A stretch of DNA of 64,000 nucleotides, from NCBI GenBank assembly GCA_025716815.1, contig JAIXMN010000004.1:124001-188000 (forward strand), in the 5' to 3' direction. Shown here piece after piece: positions 24,301 to 35,300 of the stretch. Each line of letters begins with the position of its first letter. The first letter of the stretch is position 1. Origin of the DNA: Dichotomocladium elegans. Its lineage: Eukaryota; Mucoromycota; Mucoromycetes; Mucorales; Lichtheimiaceae. Made by a program: the position numbers and the translations under genes. The notes beneath the pieces were generated by a model. The model did no database searches, had not been told where the DNA came from, and saw only the letters and a list, made by a program, of their open reading frames with translations.

Positions 24301-25571
24301 CGCATAAATCCGACGTTTCCATGCCCGCTTTGCGTAACAAGAGATTCAAGTTCATCCATGACACGACACTTCGCCGCCGATCTCGAAGAAACCCATGAGT
24401 TGCAGAATCAATTGCCCAAGTCAATTATTCACTACTTTTACTATTCTGGTACGTAGTTTTACTACGAAAAGCGATATTTTGCTGTGTGAAGTATGCATTA
24501 ACCTCAAACTTACCAACGATATTGCATTCTCGTAATCCTTTAACGTTTTCTTTTATACTTGACCGCTTAATGACGATGATGGACTAAATATGTCTCCTGG
24601 AAAGCTAGTTCTGATGAGCGCGAATCAGCAGTGTTGCTAATATATGAATGCTAAATGATGTTGAACGATCTGTCTTTTGTTCTTCTCGCTGTTTGTGTAA
24701 GGAAATGATATCCGGAGATGAATATGCATGCTATTTCTGAGCTGATACGGGTTCAACGTTTGTTGTGGGTGCTTTACTGATTAGGTAATGGTCGGTCTTT
24801 AAGAGGCGATGCAGGTTGGAGTGGATACAGATTGGCGGTCATTCAGCGTTACATCTATAGGGCATGAGGAATCGCAAACGGGAAGTTCGACAAAGAGGAT
24901 GATCATCACTCGCGCTCAGGTACGCACGTTTGCTCTGCCCCTGAAATTTAATAGATAATTGATTGAGAGGGCGAGGGAGAGAAGGGGGGAGACGAAGACG
25001 TGCGTGTGTACGTAAAACCTGAACCGATGAATTGGGATGTTGCGGTGGTAGCACAAGACACGATGGGAAAAAGTCTGTGAGACCACGAAGGTCCATCCCC
25101 CATCCTCTCTCAAAGCCTGCGCTCTGGCGCTCTCTTTCCCTCCCTTCATTGATGCTCCGCCCTATCGCTTGCTTATTTTTTCTCCCACTCCCACTCTTTT
25201 TCGCTCTCTCTCACTGCCTTTTTTGCTTCCTTCCCTCCCCCAAGTTACACTCCTTCACCGCGACCGAAAACCACATTCTCTCCCTCTCTCTCTCTATCTC
25301 ACAAAAGAATACAGAGGTCGTTCCCTATTTCTCTCGCTTCTCTACTATTCGAGGAACAAAACGCACACATTAATTTTGTTGCATTGGTAATTGCACGGGC
25401 TTCATCTCGACTTGCTTCGGGTACTGCCCTACATGGTTATAAATCTCGAGGCTAACCTATAAAAAGAGGATTCTCTCTCTCTCAAAGTACCGTACGAATA
25501 TCTCATTTACGCCCTCTTCTACGACATATATATACACCTCATAACCCTTACAATAAGAATTTATCGCAAAG
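21309..25571. other. 4.2-kb gene-poor region
   Basis: I found no recognisable gene. The sequence has no long frames, several short A/T runs and a C-run near 23601-23613. The part just above 21308 should hold the ncs1 promoter. The part below 25571 contains long pyrimidine runs (25120-25340), which are common just upstream of fungal start codons and fit the ras promoter. Confidence 0.5.
24193..24456 (+). CDS. Possible small ORF with a CxxC / H...H pattern
   Basis: The frame encodes 87 residues, most likely from the second ATG at 24205. It includes CPLCVTRDSSSSMTRHFAAD followed by LEETHE, so a Cys pair is followed by His residues roughly as in a C2H2 zinc finger. There is no flanking exon, no domain I can name and no conserved neighbour. 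It may be a zinc-finger fragment, part of an old transposon, or chance. Confidence 0.25.
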   Translation: MFYIMAKALKCMKSVPKKYIARYSTSLMRSDPRTGNRINPTFPCPLCVTRDSSSSMTRHFAADLEETHELQNQLPKSIIHYFYYSGT

Positions 25572-26655
25572 ATGATGCTCTATAAGCTTGTTGTCCTTGG
25601 AGACGGCGGTGTAGGAAAGGTAAAAAGCAACATTCTTGAAGTATAGAAATATTGATGGTCGGGTACTAACTGGGTTTTCATTTTTTTTTCCATCAGACCG
25701 CATTGACGATTCAGGTAAGCATCAACGGTCAAATTTTCTTTTCTTGGATTAATGCATTCTCGCGTGTGTGTTGTGTGCGCCCATTTTGCGCCTCTGTTTC
25801 TGCCCTTTTTTTTTTACCTCAATGGATGACAGCTCTGCCTGAATCATTTTGTCGGTACGTATGCTTCCATTTATCTTGGAAAAAAATGGGTGCTTATCCG
25901 CTTTACTGTGCCTTTATTTTAGAGGTAATCAACGGCTGAAAGCCACCAAGTCTTATGGTCACATGATTTCTTTGGATGCCTACCAATCTGCCTCCACTTT
26001 TTTTTTTTTGCTCTCCCTCTGTATATATAGACCTATGATCCGACGATTGAAGACTCTTATCGCAAACAAGTCGTCATCGATGACCAACCTTGCATTCTGG
26101 AGGTCTTAGATACTGCTGGCCAGGGTAATGTTCCTCGCTCTCTCTCTCGAGAGTAGACGAAGTATAACTTTTATGTCGTTGTTATTGTTCTACATAGAGG
26201 AGTACACTGCCTTGCGCGATCAATGGATCCGGTAAACAGGGCGAGAAAAAAAAAAAAGAGAGAGGGATGATTATTGACATTGTGTCTATGATCTTTCTAG
26301 CGACGGCGAAGGCTTTTTGCTGGTGTACTCGATCGCATCCCGCTCAACGTTTGAACGCATTGAACGGTTTCGAGACCAGATCTTCCGCGTCAAAGACCTT
26401 GACAACGTGCCATTGATGCTAGTGGGCAACAAGTGCGACAAGGTCACCGAACGCGAAGTGACACGCGAGGAAGGCATCGCAATGGCCAAGCGCCTTGCAT
26501 GCGACTTCATTGAAACGTCAGCCAAGACATGCGTCAATGTCGAGAGATCCTTTTACCAGGTTGTCAAGATCATCCGCGCGCAACGCGAAGGCCAAAATGC
26601 TAATCCCAAGAACAAGAAGGCCAAGAAGGAGAAAAAGAAGTGCTTGATCCTGTAA
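25572..26655 (+). CDS. Ras GTPase of the RasB / NC-ras-2 type
   Basis: Seven exons (25572-25619, 25697-25714, 25833-25854, 25923-25924, 26031-26124, 26198-26231, 26301-26655) give 190 residues. All GTPase boxes are present: [20 protein letters not shown] (effector loop), DTAGQEEY, NKCD and ETSAK. Outside the boxes, [20 protein letters not shown] and [20 protein letters not shown] match the RasB branch of filamentous fungi rather than Ras1. The tail is a lysine-rich stretch ending CLIL; the final Leu predicts geranylgeranylation and plasma-membrane targeting together with the polybasic run. RasB-type proteins act in polarity and hyphal growth. The exons are tiny at the 5' end (18, 22 and 2 nt). 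The two-base exon supplies the last two bases of the Glu codon in VET and is discussed as a finding. The ATG at 25572 starts [10 protein letters not shown]. Confidence 0.93.
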
Positions 26656-26926
26656 TTTTTTTTAATTATCACCCTTTTACCTAATCAAATCCCCCCCAAC
26701 CCGTTGCCGTATTGCAACACCAACAAAAATGAACCTGTATGATCTTTAGTAGCAATAGACCCCGGACCTTCGCATGTACGCTGTTCAGGGCACATGTTCT
26801 TTTTTTTTATTATCAACTAGGGAGAAGAGAGAAGGATGCAGACAGGACAGATGATGGAAGAAAATGGACAGGTGGTTAAAACAATGGAGAGGAAGGGCTA
26901 CGGGACAAGAGGGAGAGGTTTTCATA

Positions 26927-28237
26927 TTATGCGGCAAGGACCAAGTTCTTCACACCCTTAGGCGTCGTATCGTCATTGAGGTGTTTCGAGTTGTACCGCA
27001 ACGCGGATAGGAGATTCGATGTGCTCGATTCGTCTGGTATCATTGTGGTAGCTGTCTGAATCATTTTTACGGAGTTCTTGATCTGTGGCAAGTTGAGCAT
27101 TACCATTCTTTAGAACTTTGCCAAGAAATCGTTCATACTTACATTGATTGGGGAATTCTTAGAGAACACGCCGCTCGGGTCAATATGATCGTAGAGGATG
27201 ATCGAAACAACCATGACCTTGAGACAGAAGGCTTCTTGCCGCCGCCGACTTGCGGTCTGAAAGCAGGCAGCCCACAACGTCGCGAGACATTCACCCACAC
27301 TCTTTTGGAGTCGGTGCTGCGTCACGAATTCGGTGGTTGTGTCAATCAGGGTCTTGAGCATTGGTGTCGGATTTGCGATGAACAATGAGATCCGATTGGC
27401 TTGGTCGACTTGATCCATTGCGCTCCGTAACTCGGACGTCGCATTATCGCACGTTGCGTACCGTCCGCGCTGAAGCATCCGTCGGTAATATGAAAAATCG
27501 TTCTGCAATGTTGGGCTACGCATCTATGTTGTTTTCAGGGATAGCCAAGGTCCGTCAGCGCTTCTCCTTTTTCCTCTATCTCATCATCCTGCATCCCCCA
27601 ATGCTTGTCCTCTTCTTTTTACCTTGAGATAGTCAAACTCAAAAACAAAGTCCAACATATCTGCAAACAACTTTGCAAGAGCTGGATGCTTCTCCAAGTT
27701 GCGCGCCACATCCGCTTGCTGGCAGAGGATCTGGAGCAGCTGAGGAACACCTTCGCGCATGGCCATTGCATACGTGTGGATCTTTTCGAGCATATCGACA
27801 ATGGGTAACACCTTTTGCCATGCTGCATCTTCATTTTCGGCGGTGGGAGAGGCGATAGCCTGTCGAACCTCTGCCGATGCGGAGGTGTAGTTCTTCAGCA
27901 AGGTCAGCAGACCCGGACCTGGCTGTACAAGGCTGTCGGCCAGCTGAGCATAGATCTTCTGCTCCTCGGCAGAGGAAGGTGTCGCGTCTATAAATGTGAA
28001 TTTTTTTTATATAAGGTCAACGCTCTATCGATGAGTAACACTAGACCACACACACTCTCTCTCTCTTTCTCCTATCATCAGTTCACTCCTTCTCCTCCAC
28101 CCCTTGCGGTGCAACCCCCTCCTTTCCATTTTTATTAACAACGACTCACGTTCCAAGTCTAGGTTGATTTCCGGCAGCATGGCAGTGTTACTGCCTTCAC
28201 TGCAGCGGAGACTGAGACTGGAGAGTAACTGGCCCAT
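26927..28237 (-). CDS. CYRI (FAM49) homologue, predicted Rac-binding regulator of SCAR/WAVE
   Basis: Four exons (28237-28150, 27987-27623, 27523-27143, 27082-26927) give 329 residues, close to the 324 of human CYRI-B. It starts MGQLLSSL with Gly2 positioned for myristoylation, as in the animal proteins. The hallmark NDFSYYRRMLQRGR retains the Arg pair that binds Rac1 in CYRI-B, and SLFIANPTPMLKTL, FCLKVMVVSIILYDHIDPSG and NLLSALRYNSKHLNDDTT follow in the family order. Animal and Dictyostelium CYRI bind active Rac and oppose SCAR/WAVE-driven actin branching. In a walled hyphal fungus the target is unknown; a role in actin at the tip or in endocytosis is inference. The gene converges on the Ras gene with 271 bp between stop codons. 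Confidence 0.93.
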
Positions 28238-29410
28238 GATGGTTGAAGTGTGATGTGGTCACGGAAAAGTGTTTTTTGTTCGTTAATACGTTATGTGAGA
28301 AAAGAAAGGAAAGGAAAGGGGGGTTGATGAGACCCAAATGTGATTGATGTGGGAAAGGGAAGAGAGATGAAAGATGAATGAGGTATCGAGTGAAAAGGAA
28401 GACGAGACGATGTGAAAAAGTTAAGAGCGATGAATGAATTGATCCAATTAGGCCGTCTGTCACACAAACTCCCTTCCCACAACCAGCCCCTAGTTTTCGG
28501 GAATTCCATCATTGAATGAAGTCCCACCTCGGATTTCTTTCCACCACCCCCAATGAGGTGAGAAGTGTCGCCCTCGGTCTTAAATTGTTTTCCCCTTCTT
28601 TTTCGCTCTTTCCCCTTCCCACCTCCCTCCCCCCAATGAACATCTCTTAATTGGATGCACATTATGAACCTTGTATACCAAGACCAATATGAAATGAATA
28701 CAGGAAGTAAGATGACTATGAGCTTGCAATTATGCACGTATCGGTCAAACGTATACCGTGATGCCATATAGTCCTGACAAACAGGTAACCAAGCAGCGTT
28801 GGTAGAGAAAACCTCCTTTTCTCTTTTATGATTTTGGCTCCAACGTTCTAGACAAATAGATACAGAATGACGGTTTCGTTAATTGGTCTGAAGGTGTGTG
28901 TTATTGTTGTTGTTATTGTTTTTGTCCTGGAATGGAGAAGGGAATAATGATCTCCATTTTTGTTCCCCGAATTCCATCATTTAAACATACGTGTTGTCTT
29001 TGTAATCAGTAGCAACACATTCGGTTCTCTCGTTGTCAGCAACAGAGCAGTCTTATTATGGCTTCCTCAAAATTACACGTCTTTTCATGAATTCCATTCA
29101 GAGTTCGATCCTACTCTTGCGAAAATGACCGTAAATGTTATGCTGACGGAACTGACCATATTCGGCTGTGTATTATGCTTTTCATGTGCCGCTTTATTTA
29201 TTCCCTGAGAGTTTCAATGAAGATACCACAAAGAGATACATGCTTCAAGCAGCATACCCAATGCCAAATTTATCATAGATATCTGGATACAAAGAAGAGT
29301 AGGAGGAAATAACATAATATCGCTCTATTCTTCTGTTCTAGGCGAGATAAATGTATAATACCGCACCATATTCCCTTTTAATCTTATTATACACTATTTT
29401 TCAAGATCGT
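28238..29410. other. Promoter side of the CYRI gene and spacer before the transposon
   Basis: No coding sequence is visible. The first 400 bases above the CYRI start are purine-rich on the plus strand (pyrimidine-rich in the direction of the gene), as often seen upstream of fungal genes. Nothing else can be named. Confidence 0.4.
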
Positions 29411-30720
29411 AAGTCGCACCCTGCCAGATCTGAAGTCGCAGGATCGCATACACGGAAAGATGTCGCACAAAAAAGCTTTCTCTTTTATGCATTTTTCCAT
29501 TCTGAAATGAGCAACCTATTTTTCTACGAGGATGACCAAGGTCATGTCGTTGATGGTGAGCGCGGCTGTCCTAAACCTATGGACTATGCTCTTGATGAGG
29601 AAATGTACTCACTTCGATCCGTTTGTTCTGACACTGAATACCTGCGTAGAAAATCGTGCAAAGATAACCCTGAGCTTACTGCCACGCACATTCCCAAGCG
29701 AAAGCATACATACATTCGGATGAAAGAAGCGGGGGATCAAGCGCACTTTGCATATACTGACCAAGACAAGGTCAGATTTTCCAAATTGATGTTTGAGAAG
29801 GTCTTGAGTGCATCAGCTACTAGGAATCCATGTTTGTTCAGCCCGGCGATGGGTATTACAGTACGAAAGGACCCTGTCAGCATTTTTAAGAAACGTAGAA
29901 GCAGAGGTCGTTCGCGTATTTTCAAATGAAGAACATTTTGGAATGCGTTGATGAGAATCCACCCATTGTCCTAGAGCAGTTGATAGATCAACTGCTCCAT
30001 AGATTCGAGGGTCTCAAAGTATTCAAAACGACGCTCCATCAATTTATGAAAAACGAATGCAACTTGTCTTTGAAAATGGCTTGGTTTCAACCTGTAGGCA
30101 GGAATAGCAGTGCAAAAATTCAAGAGCGCCTTGACTGGGTACGCAGATGGGACATGACCGACATCGACTTTAGAAAAAACTGCTTTTTTCTTGATGAGTC
30201 TGGATTCCATATTAATATGAAACGCAGCATGACATGGTCCAAGAAAGGGACCCCTGTAGTGGTCACAATACCAAAGACAAGAGCAAAGACAACCACAATC
30301 TTGGGAGCAATCTCAGCATCAGGAATCACTAAATGTAGCTTGAGACTCCCGCAGCCATCAACCAAGAAAAGAAAGAGGACTGGTCAATCTGAAGCTGCGA
30401 GCAGAGCAAATGTAACTGGGCATTATGTCAGCTTCCTTAAGGCTACGATGGACGAGATGGATAAGTATGAACATATGAAGGGCCATTATTTGGTAATGGA
30501 TAATGCACCTATCCATACGGCTCAGGATCTCACTGAATCCATTGGGTCTCGAAGATATCGATATGCTTATCTTCCACCATACTCGCCTGAACTCAATTCT
30601 ATTGAGCAGTTTTGGTCAGTGGCCAAGAGCTAAATTAAATGCAATAGGTTCTTGGAAAGCGAGCCGTTGATGATACGAATCAGCGGCCAAGTCTGTCACT
30701 TTTTTTGTTTTGGTATCTTT
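29411..30720 (+). mobile_element. Tc1/IS630-like transposon, copy A
   Basis: The left end carries AAGTCGCACCCTGCCAG followed shortly by GAAGTCGCAGGA, so AAGTCGCA occurs twice. The same pair, diverged, stands at the 5' end of copy B, which marks it as an element end. The transposase lies inside. The right end is not obvious; I could not find the matching inverted repeat, so 30720 is approximate and the copy may be truncated. Confidence 0.75.
29507..30633 (+). pseudogene. DD34E transposase, frameshifted and truncated (copy A)
   Basis: The first frame (29507-29929) encodes the N-terminal part ending RGRSRIFK and then meets a TGA. The second frame (29926-30633) continues with VDENPPIVLEQLIDQLLHRF and the catalytic core. 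The three acidic residues are visible in FFLDESGF, YLVMDNAPIH and PELNSIEQFW, with 34 residues between the second Asp and the Glu. Comparison with copy B, which reads ILNEEHKSAILEWVDENP across the break, shows that copy A lost bases there. A further stop (AKS then TAA) cuts the C-terminus where homologues go on. It is very probably inactive. Confidence 0.8.
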
Positions 30721-32331
30721 GAATCTTTGATATCTTGATTGCTCTCTCCTCCCTCCTGAGATCTTTAGCCTTGAATTAAAAGTAGTTGTAAAAAGTAATC
30801 AGATAGCCCTCTTGAGCCTCTTTCTCGACAACTAGTAAAAAATTTATGATCATGCACTCCTTCACGATTTGTTTTAATATTGAAGCGTTCAAACCGGCCT
30901 CGGTTCGCATCCATGGCGTAATTTGATGGATTGGATCACAAATATTCTCAATGCGCCTTTTTTTGTTCATTATCTAACGTACATTTTATTTTTGCTACGC
31001 CAGGGTGATCTTCTTTGGAACAGAAGAGCGATAGTAAACGCTGTATGGCAAGTATTCTTATGATCTAGATGACTGCTACCCACCAGCCCCAATGAGACTG
31101 ACCTGCAATACTGCTGGAAAAGAATGCTGCAAAATATCATGCACTCTGGAATCATCGATCTTTACTTTTTTGCTTAATTCTAGTTATTATGACTTGTTAT
31201 TTTCTCTCGCTCCGAACCGCACACTCCTCATTCTGTTAAATTACCCAGAACTCGCTGCTTGTCCCAGCCAACGAAAGGGAGACTGGGCCTTCGCCTTGAC
31301 GTTCTTTCCATCACCTATAGCGGTTAAAAAGAACGTCACGAAAGGAGTGCTGTGGTACAGACATTCTTATATTTGACAACCTTATGGAGGTCCTTCAAAC
31401 GAAGGCGATGCCTGACAGACTTCGGCAAAATGTGACGTTTTTTGTTGTTATGAAGCCGAAGCACTCTAGGTGGCTATCAGTAAGATTAATGCGTGTGCTC
31501 TGAACAAGTTCAGAACTACCGCTTCTGTCATCAATAGACACGCACCCGAGAGCTGCAATGCTTGCTCCTCATCAATCGAGTGTAAGCCAGAGAGCATTTG
31601 CTATCTTGGTGACATGCGCATGGTGATTGCTCGAGGCAGTGTTTCAGCTCATTGCCCCCACGACTTATAATAGATATATTCAAACGAGGAGTTTCATCGT
31701 GAGAATACTACTACAGCCTCAATGCATTTCTGGTGGCAAGTCCTGCAGCGCCTGTGATTTACGCGCGTACGGGCGCTGCAGGAAGCATTCATTTTGCAGT
31801 GTGTTGATATGGATAAGGAGTGATACCCTTCAACTGAGAGAATCCCTTTCTATTGTGAATTCGTTAGGAAGCCTTTCTCATACGATTAGAGCAAACCAGG
31901 GATAGACATGACTAAGTTTGACGAATTCGTTGAGCGCAGGAGAATTCCATCGAACAACTTTTTTCAGTCCTTGCAGCTTACCTTCACCCCTGGTGTAATC
32001 GTTACAGGTGTGCTCCAACCCTCGCGATTATGATATCGACTTGCTTGAAAAGATTTGATATTACACGCAAGGCAGGCGAGACCGGCTATGGGTGCGAATT
32101 TAGGATGGCTGGCCGAGGGCTGCCGTTTAGCCCGAAAGAAGGTAGGTATGAAAGGAAATAATTATCGGCCCTCCTGAATCATCCTTGTCTCCCAAAGCTG
32201 AACAAACAAGATCATGCAACTCGGTTGAATTTGTATCGGAAATGAATCCCCGCCGAATTATAGAGGCTTCCTCATTTCCTTTGACTTCTTACTGACCCGT
32301 CCTGCAGTAACGTAACCTACCGTGTCTTGGG
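30721..32331. other. Spacer between transposon A and the RalGAP-like gene
   Basis: Plus-strand frames at 31092-31376 and 31470-31670 are open but have no recognisable domain. The last 100 bases may contain the missing first coding exon of the RalGAP-like gene: an ATG at 32244 opens MNPRRIIEASSFPLTSY, which resembles RalGAP-beta N-termini but runs into a stop before any good donor. Confidence 0.4.
31741..31783. repeat. 12-bp inverted repeat (hairpin-forming)
   Basis: TCCTGCAGCGCC at 31741-31752 is matched exactly in reverse complement at 31772-31783, leaving a 19-nt loop that itself contains ACGCGCGT. It lies in a gene-free spacer. Confidence 0.8.
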
Positions 32332-35300
32332 GTGAGCGGCATCGTGGAAAAAGAAAACCTCGATGTTTTTGGATTGGATAGCGCAGCTTGGTTTGCTGCA
32401 ACACGATTCACGTACGTTATTCTTCCTTCCATCATTCGTTCAATGTGCCCATCTCTTTCGCTTGCACGCAAACGATGCTCACGATTCTCGCTTTTCCGTG
32501 TAAATAGAGACCAACATCCTCGGATCTCAACCATTAAATATTCGTAGAGCATTGATATCAGAGATCACCAACTACCTTCAGCCCAGCTCAGGAAAGCCAT
32601 CACCAGATCCGTCCATCTTTTCGTCACCTGCACATGTCAAATGGTACATGGAGATTCTCGGACAGGGTTTCACTCTGCCACTGGAAGACATGGATATCAC
32701 AAGCAACGACATGAACATTTATGCTCAGTGGCTATTTGATCCACATGTACGTCCCGCAGCGGTCACCAAGGACGGCCTTGAACAAGAGCTTTACCAGATC
32801 ATTTTTCACCAATATTCCCTTCTCTTTCAACCGCGGATCTTTCCTCCTCCGCCTCCAGCCCCTCTTCCGCCGTCGTCATCGCCTCGAACCGGATACAATC
32901 AGTATATCGCTACATCAGGGAGTGCCTCAGCCTCAGCTCATTCTAATAGCTTCCATACAACAACACTGCCTGTCACCCAGCCGATGAACTTGATTCCCGT
33001 GTTCCCTGCCGGAGGACAGGAGTATTACCAGCACCACCGTCACCATCATCATCATCACCAACAACAAAATGCAAACACCGGAAGCAGCAGTAGTGGGAGT
33101 CAATCTCCACCTCCGCCGCCACATCCGATTGGGCCCTCCACTACGGCCGCCACACCGAATCCTACCAAAGAGAGTATATCGCAACTAGCACATCGCCACA
33201 TCGAGCTGTGCAAAAAGACGCTAGCGGTCCTAGCGAGGGCAGGACGAGTGCTCGCATTGTCGGAAGAGACGTGGATGGTTTTGTTAAAAGTGATGCTTGG
33301 GATTACAGATTTCCTTCTCAAAGAGCCAATGGGAGGAGATACCAACGGATCAGGCATACCGAATATGGGAGATGAGCTCTGTGAGCATCTTTTGAGAGTA
33401 AGTTGAGTGAATCTTTCTTGTCTTCTTTTTCCTTTTGGAGCTGGAGCTTTATCATTAGGAAATCCTGATTGAAAAAGCTTTAATGTATCTAGGTATTATG
33501 CGAGCTTTGGCTTAGGTCACAAATAAAGGATGTCGCGATGTGGAATATGCTGAAGGTGAGTAGGAAATGATGCCAAGTAAGGAAAAGAGAAACGATTTAC
33601 GTTGCTCTGCTAGGATTGTTTTCGACGGTGGACCCATCGGCCGAAATCTATCGAGCAATGGACCTTGATCTCACTGTCCTTGACAACCCGGACACTGAAT
33701 GTACTCTATGGTGATGAGGAAGACACTAGCGTAGTGATGCTCTCGATGAACGGCACCAACGTCAAGATGGACCTTGCCGCTGATTTTGTTGACTACGCCT
33801 GGTATCGCATCCTCCATTTGATTCCTCATCCACTCGAGCTTCCGGCACACAACTTCACCCTGGCAATGCTCGGGATCGGGCAGCTTATCGACTGTTTTAA
33901 TGCAGTTGATGAGCGCGTGGTATCGCGTACAGCTGAACCGCCGAGTGGCAACACGATCTTGCATATCTTTGGCACCTACCTTTTTGATGCGTGTTCAACC
34001 GCACCTCAAGCTGAGCCGGAATCGCAGCGAGGATGTGCTGAAGCATTTGCAAGCCTCTGCAAGATTTTCTGTCGGCCGCAGCACCAGCGTCCGTTCCTTC
34101 GCACGTACATTGAACGATTCTATGCGGCGCTAAGCGTGGGATTAAAATCAGACGCGTGTTTGCCTGTCATTCTCTTGCACTCTACTGAACTTTTCGCGAC
34201 GGACCTGGAAGGTGTCCGAATGCTGGTCTCCGATTTCATTGCCGCCATAAAGTTGGTGCTGCCCAAGATGGTGATTACCACCAAAGGGTTTGTCAGCGTT
34301 GATGATGTTCGTTTGGCGGCTATTAAGGTTGTGAGTACCATCATGTGCCTTCCAAACCTTTTTGAAGCAGTCGAGCTTAAGCCAGGATGGGATTGGGATA
34401 TGCAATGCGCTTCGGATAGTGCCTCTGTTCTGGGAGAGCCTGAACATATGGTCACACAGCTGGTATGTGTTCATGTTAGCATGGAAAATGAAGCATGGTT
34501 ATTCACAAGGCTGCATTTGTATTATACTAGATACGAGTACTATACACTGATCAGCCAGACGAAAGTACAGAGCGACCATTTACAGGTGTACGTCAACGAA
34601 AGAAAGAATTATGCTCCATATATTCATCCCTACATAATCTTGCTAGCTCAAATTCTATATTCTCGAACTATTGCTTATGTCTCTTCGCACGGAGTCTTCT
34701 TCGTACAACATGCGGTACTTGCTCCATCTCATCAATGTATACGTCATAGAAGACGTGCCTTTCTGCAAAGGTTTGGTCGGCACAGTGGTCAAGTTGATCA
34801 CAGAGAAGGTACTCTGTGAAAAGTAAAGATGTCGCAAGCAAAGATAACTCATTCTTTCCATATAAGTAGATATTGACCATGCAACTTCCTTCTGACGTGA
34901 CCCTGGTTGCGTTCGATGTTCTCATTGACTTTGTCGATCTCTATGAATATGTGAAGAGGGACAGCAAGGTTAGGCATAAGACGGATCCGAATTTTGGATA
35001 TGCGATGTGGCTAACACGTTTCATGCAAGAATGTTGCTCGAGAACTTGTACTGGCCCTCAGTCGCTATGTAGATGCCCTGATTGGCGCAGGACGTCTCGT
35101 AAGCTATTAGCTCGGGGCTGGTAGAAAAAGAATGCATATGCTAAATGTTACATGTTAGGTCTACTCATACCCACTTATCGTGCAAGCGTACGATTGCATG
35201 ATAAGGTGGATCCTTGCCAGCCAATGGATCATTGATGATCATGATTGTTACAAGGCCGTTATTGCGACACTTAGCAAAGGCATCACGATCTTTGATCGTG

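Noticed and set aside
34120..34474. Two overlapping antisense frames in the RalGAP-like gene
   Set aside because: Shadows of the conserved RalGAP exon at 33614-34462.
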